58,014 nucleotides of DNA, taken from the NCBI GenBank assembly GCA_947478525.1, contig CANJVU010000012.1, positions 1 to 58,014 on the forward strand, read 5' to 3'. The position numbers were made by a program, and so were the translations under genes. Source of the stretch: Thiotrichales bacterium. GTDB taxonomy: Bacteria > Pseudomonadota > Gammaproteobacteria > Francisellales > CACEW01. Of this stretch, positions 27,803 through 36,958 are shown piece by piece. Each line of letters starts with the position of its first letter. The first letter of the stretch is position 1. The notes beneath the pieces are model-generated. The model did not search any database and had not been told where the DNA came from. It worked only from the letters and a program-made list of their open reading frames with translations.

Positions 27803-28119
27803 GCCAAGCGGCAAGGCTAACCTTGAACAAGACATCAGAAGGTGTTTGGCAGTTGGCAGGTGAAATGACCATGTATGGCGTTTCCGATGCCAGGCACGTA
27901 TTGCTGCGTAACCGACCAACACAAGGAGCCTGGATTGTTGAGGGTAGGCAGCTCAAGTCGGTGGATAGTGCGGGTTTGGCATTGATATTGGATATGATGC
28001 GTTATGCGCGAGACCATAACATTACCTTGACTGTGCGTGGGTTGCCGGCAATTGCCAGGGAGTTGGTTGAGGTGCAAGGGTTGATTTCGTTGTTTTCAGG
28101 AGTAGAATATGTTGCCTGA
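27799..28119 (+). CDS. mlaB: STAS-domain protein MlaB
   Basis: The 106-residue cytosolic STAS protein matches MlaB, which binds MlaF and supports transporter assembly. The conserved SVDSAGLALILDMMRYA segment carries the family's Ser-Ala-Gly loop. The gene starts inside the mlaC stop (ATGA), and its own end overlaps ibaG by 11 bp. Position in the operon makes the call firm although the family is weakly conserved. Confidence 0.9.
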   Translation: MSQAARLTLNKTSEGVWQLAGEMTMYGVSDARHVLLRNRPTQGAWIVEGRQLKSVDSAGLALILDMMRYARDHNITLTVRGLPAIARELVEVQGLISLFSGVEYVA

Positions 28120-28330
28120 GGTTGTCGCAGAATTGCTGAGAAAAGTCTTTGCCGATGGATCTGTTGTTGTGACCAGTGATGATCAGGTTCATTTTGACGC
28201 AGTGGTCTCGAGCAAATTATTTGCGGGCAAAACTCGAGTGCAACAACAGCAGATGGTGTATCAGGTGTTGAATCCGTATATTGCCAGTGGTGAGTTGCAC
28301 GCATTGGCGTTGAAGACAATAGCATTGTAA
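28109..28330 (+). CDS. ibaG: BolA-family protein IbaG
   Basis: The 73-residue BolA-fold protein lies between mlaB and murA as ibaG does in E. coli. BolA proteins work with monothiol glutaredoxins in iron-sulfur handling; IbaG is linked to acid resistance. The VVTSDDQVHFDAVVSSKLFAGKTRVQQQQMVYQVL core, given here as two parts at residues 21-55, fits the family, including the fold's loop and helix. A CAGGAG site precedes the ATG. The His found at the cluster-ligand position in many BolA proteins appears to be at the conserved LHALALKT end. Confidence 0.88.
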   Translation: MLPEVVAELLRKVFADGSVVVTSDDQVHFDAVVSSKLFAGKTRVQQQQMVYQVLNPYIASGELHALALKTIAL

Positions 28331-28353
28331 ATGATGTTTTGAGAGAACGAATT

Positions 28354-28374
28354 CCCTCCTCCCTTGCGGAGGGG
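28354..28374 (+). repeat. GC-rich hairpin between ibaG and murA
   Basis: CCCTCC at 28354-28359 can pair with GGAGGG at 28368-28373 around an eight-base loop. No T-run follows, so it is not a classical terminator. It may be a dispersed palindromic element or a structure in the murA leader. Confidence 0.45.
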
Positions 28375-28400
28375 GGAGATAAATGAAAATTAGGTGAGAA

Positions 28401-29669
28401 ATGAACGAAAAATTAGTAATCCGTGGTGGAAAACCCTTGGTCGGCGAAGTCCGCATCGATGGCGCCAAAAACGCCGCGTTAAAACTATTGGCCGCTTCTT
28501 TATTAGCGGCGGAACCGGTTGAAATCAGTAATGTGCCGCACCTTCAAGATGTGGCGATTATGTTGGAGCTTTTGACTGAGTTGGGGTGTAAGGCGACCAT
28601 TCGTGGATCCAATACGATTGAAATCGATAGTTCAACGGTTCATAATTTAACGGTATCTTATGATTTGGTCCGCGCCATGCGTGCCTCCATTGTGGTTTTG
28701 GGTCCGCTGGTTGCGCGTTTTGGTGAAGCCAAGGTCGCTTTGCCAGGTGGCTGTGCCATCGGCTCACGTCCTATTGATATTCATTTGCAAGGTTTAAAAG
28801 CCATGGGTGCGGAAATTGAATTGTCACAAGGGTTTGTGCATGCCAAAACTGAAGGGCGCTTGAAAGGGGCTCATATTCATTTGCATACGGTTTCCGTTAC
28901 GGGAACCGAAAACCTCATGATGGCAGCAACGTTGGCCGAAGGAGTGACGGTGTTGGAGAATGCAGCTGCTGAGCCCGAAGTGGTTGATTTGGCCAATTTT
29001 TTGATTGCCATGGGTGCTAAAATTGAAGGTGCTGGCACCCGTAAGTTAACCATTCAGGGGGTTGAAAAATTGCATGGTGCTAAACATATCACCATCCCCG
29101 ATCGTATTGAAGCTGGAACTTATTTAATTGCAGGTGCAATGACTGGCGGTCGCTTGACTGTTACCGATGTTAATGTAAAAGACCTGGCGTTGACCCTGCA
29201 AAAATTGACAGAAGCGGGCGCTAAAATTACTGAAGGAGAAACCTCAGTAACCGTGGATATGACCGATCGCACTTTGCGTGCAGTGGATATTGAAACTGCA
29301 CCTTTTCCTGGCTTTGCTACTGATATGCAAGCGCAATTTATGGCGCTTAATATTATCGCTTCCGGTGTGGGGATGATCAAAGAAACTGTCTTTGAAAACC
29401 GTTTTATGCATGTGCCTGAATTGGAGCGCTTAGGTGCACATATTCGCATTCAGGGTAATACTGCCATTTGTGCAGGTGTGCCCACATTGCGCGGTGCGCC
29501 AGTAACTGCAACCGACTTGCGTGCCTCGGCGTGTTTGGTGTTGGCGGGCTTGGTGGCGGAAGGTGAAACTGTGATGGATGGCATACATCATATGGATCGT
29601 GGTTATGCCCATCTAGAAGAAAAATTGGTGAAGGTTGGTGCGGACATTCGAAGGGTGGTGCAGGTGTAA
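28401..29669 (+). CDS. murA: UDP-N-acetylglucosamine 1-carboxyvinyltransferase MurA
   Basis: The 422-residue enzyme transfers enolpyruvate to UDP-GlcNAc, the first committed step of peptidoglycan synthesis. The N-terminal [24 protein letters not shown] is typical. The catalytic loop usually contains [13 protein letters not shown] with Cys at the position that fosfomycin alkylates, and this is present at about residues 116-128. The [11 protein letters not shown] and [17 protein letters not shown] blocks follow. Length is standard. It closes the mla unit, 70 bp after ibaG. Confidence 0.96.
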   Translation: MNEKLVIRGGKPLVGEVRIDGAKNAALKLLAASLLAAEPVEISNVPHLQDVAIMLELLTELGCKATIRGSNTIEIDSSTVHNLTVSYDLVRAMRASIVVLGPLVARFGEAKVALPGGCAIGSRPIDIHLQGLKAMGAEIELSQGFVHAKTEGRLKGAHIHLHTVSVTGTENLMMAATLAEGVTVLENAAAEPEVVDLANFLIAMGAKIEGAGTRKLTIQGVEKLHGAKHITIPDRIEAGTYLIAGAMTGGRLTVTDVNVKDLALTLQKLTEAGAKITEGETSVTVDMTDRTLRAVDIETAPFPGFATDMQAQFMALNIIASGVGMIKETVFENRFMHVPELERLGAHIRIQGNTAICAGVPTLRGAPVTATDLRASACLVLAGLVAEGETVMDGIHHMDRGYAHLEEKLVKVGADIRRVVQV

Positions 29670-29674
29670 TCACG

Positions 29675-29989
29675 TTAAGTACAGTGCGTCGGCTTTGGCA
29701 ACCCCGCGATTTTGCTGAGTTGTTTTGCCGCGCCTTTGGGAAACAGCGATTGTAAATACAGGCTGTTTCCTTTTTCTGGTCCGTAGTGTTCTTTCATGCT
29801 TTTTACCAACACCCGAATTGCTGGAGCGATTTGATGGCGTTGATAAAAATCGCGCACAAAAATAATTAACTCCCAGTGCGCTTGGGTTAGAATAACTCCT
29901 TCCCGCTGCGCGATGCTGGTTGCTGTTGTTTCGTTCCAGTCTTTGATGTTTTGGAGATAACCTTCTTTATCGGTAAGGATCATAAACAT
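29675..29989 (-). CDS. tusE: TusE/DsrC-family sulfur relay protein
   Basis: The 104-residue protein matches TusE, which accepts persulfide from TusBCD and passes it to MnmA for tRNA 2-thiolation. The Trp-rich centre (DWNETTATSIAQREGV and HWELIIFVRDFYQ) and the end KIAGLPKPTHCT with a penultimate Cys are characteristic. DsrC proteins of sulfur oxidisers have a second C-terminal Cys, which is absent here, supporting TusE. Two ATGs (29989 and 29983) are possible. tusBCD are not in this window, but mnmA and iscS are. It is divergent from the secretion operon that follows. Confidence 0.9.
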   Translation of the reverse strand: MFMILTDKEGYLQNIKDWNETTATSIAQREGVILTQAHWELIIFVRDFYQRHQIAPAIRVLVKSMKEHYGPEKGNSLYLQSLFPKGAAKQLSKIAGLPKPTHCT

Positions 29990-30035
29990 CTTAGTTGTGT
30001 TGCTGCTGCGGTCATTATATCATTGCTACAATTGC

Positions 30036-30066
30036 TTGGCATAGTTTGTTTTTTCTGTGCTATACT
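30036..30066 (+). promoter_or_regulatory. Probable promoter of the P-type T4SS operon
   Basis: TTGGCA at 30036-30041 and TATACT at 30061-30066 are separated by 19 bp and lie 35 bp before the pilin ATG. The spacing is slightly long for sigma-70. The downstream genes are nearly continuous to 38947, so this could drive all of them. It is assigned by sequence match only. Confidence 0.45.
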
Positions 30067-30100
30067 CGAAGTGTTCATTAATAAAAGTAAGGAAACAATT

Positions 30101-30439
30101 ATGAAATCCGTTATTTCGTTTTTGAAAAACAGCAGTTCCAAAATAGGCCAATCTGCGCTGTTGTTGTTTGTGATGGCAAATACCGCGCTGGCGGCTGATG
30201 CTGGTGGTGCGATGCCATGGGAAGGCCCACTGCAAAAAGTGATGGACTCTATTTCAGGTCCAGTTGCCAAGATCATGGGTGTTATTGTGATTGTGATCGC
30301 AGGCTTGGGAATTGCCTTTGGGGAGTCCGGCAGTGGTGTGCGTCGTTTGTTTCAAGTGGTAATGGGCTTGGCCATTGCGTTTTCGGCGGCGTCGATTATT
30401 GCTGATCTCTATCATCCTGCCGGTGGAGTGGCGTTTTAA
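30101..30439 (+). CDS. trbC: VirB2/TrbC-family pilin subunit
   Basis: The 112-residue protein has a long signal peptide ending NTALA-AD and two further hydrophobic segments around residues 50-72 and 82-100. The core SISGPVAKIMGVIVIVIAGLGIAFGE matches VirB2/TrbC pilins over residues 48-73. In IncP plasmids TrbC is trimmed and cyclised by TraF; a TraF-type peptidase ends this operon. The ATG at 30101 follows TAAGGA by seven bases. It overlaps the next start by one base (TAATG). It would build the extracellular pilus or channel lining. Confidence 0.88.
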   Translation: MKSVISFLKNSSSKIGQSALLLFVMANTALAADAGGAMPWEGPLQKVMDSISGPVAKIMGVIVIVIAGLGIAFGESGSGVRRLFQVVMGLAIAFSAASIIADLYHPAGGVAF

Positions 30440-30693
30440 TGTCAACCCCAGGGTTCAACATTGTCGTTCATAATTCGCTGACCACACGTATTTTGATGGG
30501 CGGCGTTCCGCGTAAATTGGCCATATTGAATGGTACCTTGTGTGCGGCGATGGTGTTTGGACTGCATTCGTTGTGGATCATTCCGATTTGTGCGATTGTG
30601 CATATTGCGGCGATGATTGCTGCTAAAAAGGATCCTTATTTTTTCGAGGTGGTGTTGCGCCATATTCGTAAAAAACCGTACTATAGGGTGTAG
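30439..30693 (+). CDS. trbD: VirB3/TrbD-family protein
   Basis: The 84-residue protein has the VirB3 pattern: a short N-terminus with VHNSLTTRILMGGVPRKLA, a double hydrophobic hairpin (about residues 25-58) and a basic end (HIRKKPYYRV). VirB3 is an inner-membrane partner of the VirB4 ATPase and is sometimes fused to it; here the genes are separate with a 5-bp gap. It starts at the pilin stop. Confidence 0.88.
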   Translation: MSTPGFNIVVHNSLTTRILMGGVPRKLAILNGTLCAAMVFGLHSLWIIPICAIVHIAAMIAAKKDPYFFEVVLRHIRKKPYYRV

Positions 30694-30698
30694 TTGCC

Positions 30699-33137
30699 AT
30701 GTTTAATCTTGCCGAATATCGGACACGTCCTGATCGATTAACTGATCTGTTGCCATGGGCAGTGATTATTCGACCGGGAATTATTCTGAACAAGGATGGT
30801 TCTTTTCAGCAAACCCTTAAATTTCGTGGCCCTGATTTGGAATCCTCTACCGAACCACAACTGGTGTCTGCTACTGCACGCTTAAATAATGCCTTGAAGC
30901 GCTTGGGCTCTGGTTGGGCGATATTCGTTGAAGCGCGTCGCCAACAAGCGTTAAAGTATCCTGATCCAAGTGCCGCGCATTTTCCTGATCCGGTGAGCTT
31001 ATTGATTGATGCAGAACGCCGTGATTTATTTGAGCGGGAGCAGGAAAACTATGAAAGCCATTATTATTTAACGCTGCAATATTTGCCACCCCGTGAAGCG
31101 GCCTCCAAGGTAACCAAGTGGTTTATCAGTGGTACTCAAGATGATGGCGCAACCCATGATTATCAGAAAACGATCGATTTTTTTATGTCAACGGTCAGTC
31201 GTTTGTATGATATTTTGAAAGACTTTATGTATGAGTTGTCGCCGTTAAACGACGAAGAAACGTTGACCTATTTGCACAGCTGTGTCTCAACCAAGCAACA
31301 TACCGTGCGCGTTCCGGAAATTCCCGTGTATCTTGATTCGTTTTTAGCGGATCAGCCTTTAACGGCAGGCCTGGAGCCAAAGCTTGGCGATTATTATGTC
31401 AGAACGATTTCGGTGATGGGCTTTCCTTCAACCTCAGTGCCAGCAATTTTGGATCAACTGAACCATCTGCCCATTGAATATCGTTGGGTCAGTCGCTATC
31501 TGCCGCTGGATAAGGTCGATGCGGAAAAGATTTTAAAAACTTACAAACGTCAATGGTTCAGCAAACGTAAGGGCTTGTTGAACATGTTGTCAGAAGTGTT
31601 TTCCAAAAGTGAAAGCGCGATGGTCGACACCGCGTCGATGCGCAAAGCGCAAGATGCCGATGCCGCGATGCAAGCCTTGGCGGATGATCACGTCTCCTTT
31701 GGATATTACACTGTGACGGTGACTGTCTGGGATAAAGATTATGATGCCGCGTATGAAAAACAGCGCGAAGTAGATCGAGTGATCAATGGCTTGGGTTTTA
31801 CCACCATTCATGAAACCATCAACGCCGTTGAGGCCTGGTTGTCTTCGTTGCCAGGACATGTGTATGCCAACGTGCGCATGCCGATTGTGCATAGTTTGAA
31901 TTTGGCGCATATGATGCCATTTTCGGCTGTATGGGCAGGGCCTGAATATAATCAGCATTTGAATGGCCCACCGTTATTATATGCCCGCACCACTGGTAAT
32001 ACGCCATTTCGATTGTCCAATCACATTGGTGATGTTGGTCATCAAATGGTAATTGGCCCGACGGGTGCGGGTAAATCGGTATTGTTATGTTTGATTGCAT
32101 TTCAATTTTTACGCTATAAAGATGCACAAGTATTTATTTTTGATAAAGGGGGCAGCTTTCTCGCTTCTACCATGGGCGCGGGTGGTCACTATTATGAAGT
32201 AGGGTCAACCGATCAAGCCGAAGGTTTAGTGTTTCAGCCGTTGGCGCGTATTGACAGCAATGAAGAGCGGGTGTGGGCGCAAGATTGGGTGTTAGGAATT
32301 ATTCAGAATGAGAAAATCGAGGTGTCTCCTGAAACCAAAGAAATTGTTTGGGATGCCTTAACCAATTTGTCAAATGTTCCAACGAATCAACGTACCTTGA
32401 CCGGTTTGAAAGCCTTGATTCAAGATACACGTATTCGTCTGGCGCTGGATTCTTATACGCTCGGGGGCCCCTACGGTGATATTCTCGATTCTGATCATGA
32501 GGTGTTTTATAACAATGATTGGCAATGTTTCGAGATGGAAAACTTGATGCAAATGCCTGATATTGTGGCGCCCGTGTTGAGTTATATTTTCCATGTGTTA
32601 GAAAAACGTTTTACCGGTAAACCAACGCTAATGATTTTGGATGAAGCTTGGTTATTCCTGGATCATCCGATGTTTGCTGCGAAGATTCGTGAGTGGTTAA
32701 AGACCTTGCGTAAGCTTAATGTGTCGGTAATTTTTGCGACGCAATCCGTCGATGATACCTTGAACTCAAGTATCGCTTCGGCCTTGATTGAGTCCTGTCC
32801 TTCGCGCATTTATTTGCCTAATGACCGTGCGTTAGAGCCAAGCGTACGCAACGCCTATGAGCAATTGGGGCTGAATGAGCGTCAAATTCAAATTTTGGCC
32901 AATGCAGTGCCTAAGCGTCAATATTATTTTGAATCACATAAAGGGAATTCTTTGTTTGATTTGGGCTTGGGTGAGATCGCCCTTGCGTTTTGTGGTGTAA
33001 GCCGCCCCAACGAAAAGAAACAAATCAAGGCGTTGTGGCAAAAATATGGCAAAGAAGGATTTGTGCGGACTTATCTGCAGCATGCTAAGCTAGAGTGGGC
33101 GTGGAAGTTGCTTGATCAGGAGCAAAGCGATGAGTGA
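30699..33137 (+). CDS. trbE: VirB4/TrbE-family secretion ATPase
   Basis: The 812-residue ATPase energises assembly and transport in type IV secretion. The N-terminal half is the CagE/TrbE domain (DLLPWAVIIRPGIILNKDGSFQQ). Walker A (GPTGAGKS) lies at residues 453-460, and Walker B (LMILDEAW) has Asp648-Glu649. The late FATQSVDDTLNS segment is the usual Gln-containing motif. Motifs are all intact, so it should be active. It is the only ATPase in the operon: there is no VirB11 (TrbB) or VirD4 (TraG) gene nearby. The end overlaps the next gene by 8 bp. Confidence 0.95.
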   Translation: MFNLAEYRTRPDRLTDLLPWAVIIRPGIILNKDGSFQQTLKFRGPDLESSTEPQLVSATARLNNALKRLGSGWAIFVEARRQQALKYPDPSAAHFPDPVSLLIDAERRDLFEREQENYESHYYLTLQYLPPREAASKVTKWFISGTQDDGATHDYQKTIDFFMSTVSRLYDILKDFMYELSPLNDEETLTYLHSCVSTKQHTVRVPEIPVYLDSFLADQPLTAGLEPKLGDYYVRTISVMGFPSTSVPAILDQLNHLPIEYRWVSRYLPLDKVDAEKILKTYKRQWFSKRKGLLNMLSEVFSKSESAMVDTASMRKAQDADAAMQALADDHVSFGYYTVTVTVWDKDYDAAYEKQREVDRVINGLGFTTIHETINAVEAWLSSLPGHVYANVRMPIVHSLNLAHMMPFSAVWAGPEYNQHLNGPPLLYARTTGNTPFRLSNHIGDVGHQMVIGPTGAGKSVLLCLIAFQFLRYKDAQVFIFDKGGSFLASTMGAGGHYYEVGSTDQAEGLVFQPLARIDSNEERVWAQDWVLGIIQNEKIEVSPETKEIVWDALTNLSNVPTNQRTLTGLKALIQDTRIRLALDSYTLGGPYGDILDSDHEVFYNNDWQCFEMENLMQMPDIVAPVLSYIFHVLEKRFTGKPTLMILDEAWLFLDHPMFAAKIREWLKTLRKLNVSVIFATQSVDDTLNSSIASALIESCPSRIYLPNDRALEPSVRNAYEQLGLNERQIQILANAVPKRQYYFESHKGNSLFDLGLGEIALAFCGVSRPNEKKQIKALWQKYGKEGFVRTYLQHAKLEWAWKLLDQEQSDE

Positions 33138-33858
33138 TTTACATCGCGAACGCGACCCTGCAAACTACCACTATGGCGTTGCGATTCACCCGTTCGCGAG
33201 TGTCACTCAGCGTTGGGATATGCCGATTGGCTTTTGGTGTGAACGTGCACGTATTTGGCGGTTAGCTTGTGTTGTTGTGCTCGCGGTAAGTGCGTTTGTA
33301 TTATTATTGATGCTATGGTCACTCGCGCAACCGCAGACTTCTGTTGTGGCATTGCAGATGACTGAAAAAGGCTTTGTCAGTGGGTGGGGCTTGCTTGATG
33401 ACGAGTATACCATTCCCATTGAATTAAAACGTGATTTTTTAACTAAATATATTACAGCCTGGAGTGGTTATACGAATGATTCTACTCAGAATCAGGCAAA
33501 CCAACAATTTATTGACGCTTTTACTAACCCGGAAGATCGTCAGCTGTTTAAACGAGAATTTGCAGTAGAGTCACAAACCGATACCTTGTACAATGTAAAA
33601 GTGAATCAGATCAAAAAAGTTTCCTCGAGTGAGTTTTTGATAAATTGGGAGCGATTGGTGGTGAACGCTAACAATAAGCAGACAATTGCAACATTGCCCT
33701 ATCAAGCAACCGTGCAGTTGGCTCGAGTGATTCCACAAACAGACAGCGCATTGCAGCAAAATCCACTGGGGTTTTATGTGAAAAAACTAACCATATCGTC
33801 TCAATCTTCAGGGTTGAATAATATCACTAACCATCAGCAAAAAAGGGAGCCATCGTAG
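33130..33858 (+). CDS. VirB8-like protein, first copy
   Basis: The 242-residue protein has a cytosolic N-terminus of about 45 residues, one membrane segment (about residues 46-70) and a periplasmic domain. The closing NPLGFYVKKLTIS and the KVSSSEFLINWERLV strand resemble the VirB8/TrbF fold, and the same features occur in the next gene. VirB8 proteins scaffold the inner-membrane complex. The ATG at 33130 follows CAGGAG by seven bases and overlaps the VirB4 stop. IncP operons have one TrbF; two adjacent copies recall the DotI/DotJ pair of Dot/Icm. The call as VirB8-like is by topology and motif, so moderate. Confidence 0.7.
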   Translation: MSDLHRERDPANYHYGVAIHPFASVTQRWDMPIGFWCERARIWRLACVVVLAVSAFVLLLMLWSLAQPQTSVVALQMTEKGFVSGWGLLDDEYTIPIELKRDFLTKYITAWSGYTNDSTQNQANQQFIDAFTNPEDRQLFKREFAVESQTDTLYNVKVNQIKKVSSSEFLINWERLVVNANNKQTIATLPYQATVQLARVIPQTDSALQQNPLGFYVKKLTISSQSSGLNNITNHQQKREPS

Positions 33859-34526
33859 TGAGTCAGCAAAACGATAATGCTTCAATCGAGCAATATAAAA
33901 AAGCGTATGAAGAGTGGAGTCAGCGTATTGGTGCCGCCAAAACGCAAACGCGCAGTTGGCGCTTTGCTTTTGTGTTGAGTCTCATTGTGCTGGTGTTATT
34001 ATTGATTTGCCTGGTCATGGTATTGGGGAGTCAGAAGCGCTATGTTTATGTAGCAGAAGTGCGACCACAAGATAATATTGTTAATTTGCGACCGGTGGAT
34101 CAAGCCTATGAACCTACGGTGGGTCAAACAGAATATTTTATCGGACAATTTGTCAATTCAGTGATGACCTTACCGCTAGATCCAGTGGTCGCACAGAGGA
34201 ATTGGTTGTATGCCTATTCAACCGCTCAGGGTAGAGCGGTGGAGCAATTGAATACCTATATGCAGACGAATAACCCACTGGCAGATATTGGCCGTGTGAC
34301 GCGTACGGTAGAGATTCGTAACGTTCACCCAGTGAGTAAGAATAGTTATGAATTTACCTGGACACAAACCGAGTATAATCAACAAGGTAAAGTGCAAAAT
34401 GTGACGTTGTATAACGGTATATTTACGGTGGCCATGGGTACTTTGCCCACGACCACACAGGGATTGTTGAATAATCCATTTGGTTTGCAAGTGGTCTATT
34501 TTAGTTTTTCAAATGAGGGACGGTAA
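33858..34526 (+). CDS. trbF: VirB8/TrbF-family protein, second copy
   Basis: The 222-residue protein matches TrbF: EQYKKAYEEWSQRIGAAKTQ precedes one membrane segment (about residues 36-56), then a periplasmic domain with VRPQDNIVNLRPVDQAY and an ending NPFGLQVVYFSFS. The start is GTG, overlapping the previous stop by one base, with GGGAG ahead. It should form the inner-membrane scaffold with the first copy, VirB6 and VirB10. Confidence 0.85.
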   Translation: MSQQNDNASIEQYKKAYEEWSQRIGAAKTQTRSWRFAFVLSLIVLVLLLICLVMVLGSQKRYVYVAEVRPQDNIVNLRPVDQAYEPTVGQTEYFIGQFVNSVMTLPLDPVVAQRNWLYAYSTAQGRAVEQLNTYMQTNNPLADIGRVTRTVEIRNVHPVSKNSYEFTWTQTEYNQQGKVQNVTLYNGIFTVAMGTLPTTTQGLLNNPFGLQVVYFSFSNEGR

Positions 34527-34528
34527 TC

Positions 34529-35599
34529 ATGAAAGCGCTCGCTAAAATCTCGTTAATTTCGATCTCGGTGGCATTGCTGTCGGCTTGCTCGAGCAATGCG
34601 CCCAAGCAGCCCAGTCAATCCGTTGGTTCAATGCCTTTGAGCCAGGGTAATTATGCGGCGGTACCCAATCAATCTCAAGTCAGGGTGCAGATTGTTAAAG
34701 AATATATACCGGTTCCTATTCCCGGGCAATTAATGCCAACTCCCGGCGCAGTCTCTGCTCCAGGCATGGACAGCGATGGCAATAAACAAACTTTTTTGAC
34801 AAAAGAAGCTGCAGTGAAATATGCCAATAGTCATGCTTTGATGAACCCACAATCGCAAGATTTTTTTAATGCAATGATGTCTTACGATTACATGCCGGGA
34901 TCTTTATACACGGTTTATACGGCACCGATGAAAATTACGGATATTGTCTTTGAACGTGGTGAAAAAATCATTTCCATTGCTGCCGGTGATACGTTACGTT
35001 GGCAGATTTCGCAAACTTACAGTGGCCAAGGGACGGATATTCAACAGCATGTATTGGTGAAACCCAATACCGCAGGCCTGCAAAATAATGTTGTGGTCAC
35101 CACTTCAAAGCGGGTCTACCATTTGGTATTAACCTCGACGACAGATGATACTTATATGGTTTCGGTTTCGTGGCACTATGCGAAAGATATGGTGCAATTT
35201 TCTGACGGTGCATCGGATGGATCGGGCGCGGATGCTATGGATGCTGCTGGTACAGCTGCTGCAGGAGGTTCGCCTTATCAGCTCGACTTAGGTCGCTTGG
35301 ATTTTAATTATAAATTTGGGCTGGCCAGTGGCAATAAGCCGGATTGGTATCCAGATCGGGTATTTAATGATGGTCGTCAAACTTTTATTGAATTTCCTTC
35401 CGCTATTTTAAGCAGCAATGCGCCATTGCCCATGTTGTTTGTGGCGAACAATAATGGTGTTTACGGCACCATGTATAACTGGCGCCAAAAAGGTCGTTAT
35501 ATGGTGATTGACACAGTACTTAAAGTTGCACGTCTGCAAACTGGTGTTAACACCAAAGATAAGACCGTGGTTCAGATCGAATATACGCAAGCGCAATAA
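34529..35599 (+). CDS. trbG: VirB9/TrbG-family protein with a lipoprotein signal
   Basis: The 356-residue protein has the TrbG/CagX core (VYTAPMKITDIVFERGEKIISIAAGDT, then a HVLVKP segment and VYHLVLTSTTDD) and a C-terminal domain ending with FIEFP and a late beta domain. VirB9 forms the outer-membrane core complex with VirB10 and usually a separate small lipoprotein VirB7. Here the protein itself starts with a lipoprotein signal and lipobox LLSAC (Cys20), so it may anchor without VirB7. The linker after the Cys is Ser/Pro-rich. Confidence 0.9.
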   Translation: MKALAKISLISISVALLSACSSNAPKQPSQSVGSMPLSQGNYAAVPNQSQVRVQIVKEYIPVPIPGQLMPTPGAVSAPGMDSDGNKQTFLTKEAAVKYANSHALMNPQSQDFFNAMMSYDYMPGSLYTVYTAPMKITDIVFERGEKIISIAAGDTLRWQISQTYSGQGTDIQQHVLVKPNTAGLQNNVVVTTSKRVYHLVLTSTTDDTYMVSVSWHYAKDMVQFSDGASDGSGADAMDAAGTAAAGGSPYQLDLGRLDFNYKFGLASGNKPDWYPDRVFNDGRQTFIEFPSAILSSNAPLPMLFVANNNGVYGTMYNWRQKGRYMVIDTVLKVARLQTGVNTKDKTVVQIEYTQAQ

Positions 35600-35614
35600 G
35601 GCAAAGAGGGTAGT

Positions 35615-36955
35615 ATGGCTAAGTCATCTGAGAAACCAACCGCTTTTTCGCTGCAAGGTAAAGTGCCGCGAATTACCCAGTTGAATAGAACCGCCATTTT
35701 GTTGATCAGTGGGGTGGTTTTAGTGGTGTTGCTGGTGATTTTGTTTTCGGCGTTTAGTAGTAGTGGTGCGCAAGATACACAAAACGCAGAATCGGCCACG
35801 CTAAAATCAAGCGATCAAAAAAACAGCACAGAGCCGACTCAGATCAGTGCGCTACCTTCCTCTTACGGAGAGGCGGATGCCATTGATAAGATATTAAACC
35901 GGAATCAACCTCAAGAGCAAAGTCAAGCTGCTTCGCCGCAGGTGCTGGCGCAACTCGCGAGTTTGCAGGCACAGCAAGTGCAATTGCAGTCACAGTTGGC
36001 GATGATGAGATCACAACAAGCGGCACCACCACTACCAGTGCAAACGTATCAGCCACCAGCCAGCCCATTAGATCAAGAAGCCATGACCAGCGCGATTTTC
36101 TTCTCTGGTGGTGCGCCGGTGCCACCCCCTCAGCCAATCAAAGCGACGGAGGTAACTAAGAAAGCCAGCGCGACTTCTGGTAAGTCGAGCACGGATGGTT
36201 CTACGCCCTATGAAAAACAAAATATGCAGGCAGAGAAGCTGAGCTTCTTGAACACCAAGCCTTCGACGGCCATTTATAATAAAAATCATATCCAGTATCC
36301 TGGCTCAAAATATATTTTACAAGCAGGCACGACCATTCCAGCAATTTTAAAAACCAAGCTGGAATCCACCAATCCCGGTTATATTGTCGCCATTGTAACC
36401 CAGAACGTTTATGATTCATTGGATGGTCAGTACTTGATTATTCCCAAGGGCTCAACGTTGATGGGTGAGTACAGTTCTCAAGTTGCGTTTGGTCAAGACT
36501 CACTCCAAGCGAAATTTACCCGGTTGATTCGCCCCGACGGCACTTCTATTGTATTACCCAATGAAGTTGGTGGTGATCCAGAAGGCGTTTCTGGTTTAAC
36601 CGATCAACTGAATAACCATTGGGGTGCAATTATTGGTGCGGCAACATTGGCGGCGGTGTTTAATATTCCTTCCATTGTGGCGACGAACCAGCAAAATAAT
36701 TCTAATGCTTATAATCCTACTACTGGTTATCCTACAACCTCGGTGGGCTCTACTGCCAGCGCTTCTGCGATGCAAAGTTTAGGCCAAACTGCTTCGCAAG
36801 TCGGTGGTCAATTGACACAACGCAGCTTAAATTTGCAGCCGACCATTACTATCCGTGCCGGTTATCAATTTTCTGTAATGGTCACTAAAGACATCATCTT
36901 GCCGCCATACCAAATGCCGTTGAATGAATCGGTTCCTGAAACTTCGAGTGGTTAA
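35615..36955 (+). CDS. trbI: VirB10/TrbI-family protein
   Basis: The 446-residue protein has a short cytosolic start, one membrane segment (about residues 28-49), a Gln/Pro-rich periplasmic linker of some 150 residues and the conserved C-terminal barrel domain (LQAGTTIPAILKTKLESTNPG and YLIIPKGSTLMGEY). The end RAGYQFSVMVTKDIILPPY is typical. VirB10 spans both membranes and transmits energy signals from the ATPase to the outer-membrane pore. It lies 15 bp after the VirB9 gene. Confidence 0.95.
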   Translation: MAKSSEKPTAFSLQGKVPRITQLNRTAILLISGVVLVVLLVILFSAFSSSGAQDTQNAESATLKSSDQKNSTEPTQISALPSSYGEADAIDKILNRNQPQEQSQAASPQVLAQLASLQAQQVQLQSQLAMMRSQQAAPPLPVQTYQPPASPLDQEAMTSAIFFSGGAPVPPPQPIKATEVTKKASATSGKSSTDGSTPYEKQNMQAEKLSFLNTKPSTAIYNKNHIQYPGSKYILQAGTTIPAILKTKLESTNPGYIVAIVTQNVYDSLDGQYLIIPKGSTLMGEYSSQVAFGQDSLQAKFTRLIRPDGTSIVLPNEVGGDPEGVSGLTDQLNNHWGAIIGAATLAAVFNIPSIVATNQQNNSNAYNPTTGYPTTSVGSTASASAMQSLGQTASQVGGQLTQRSLNLQPTITIRAGYQFSVMVTKDIILPPYQMPLNESVPETSSG

Positions 36956-36958
36956 TCT

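Noticed and set aside
30439..33137. VirB3 and VirB4 considered as one fused gene
   Set aside because: A stop codon and a 5-bp gap separate the two frames, each with its own start.
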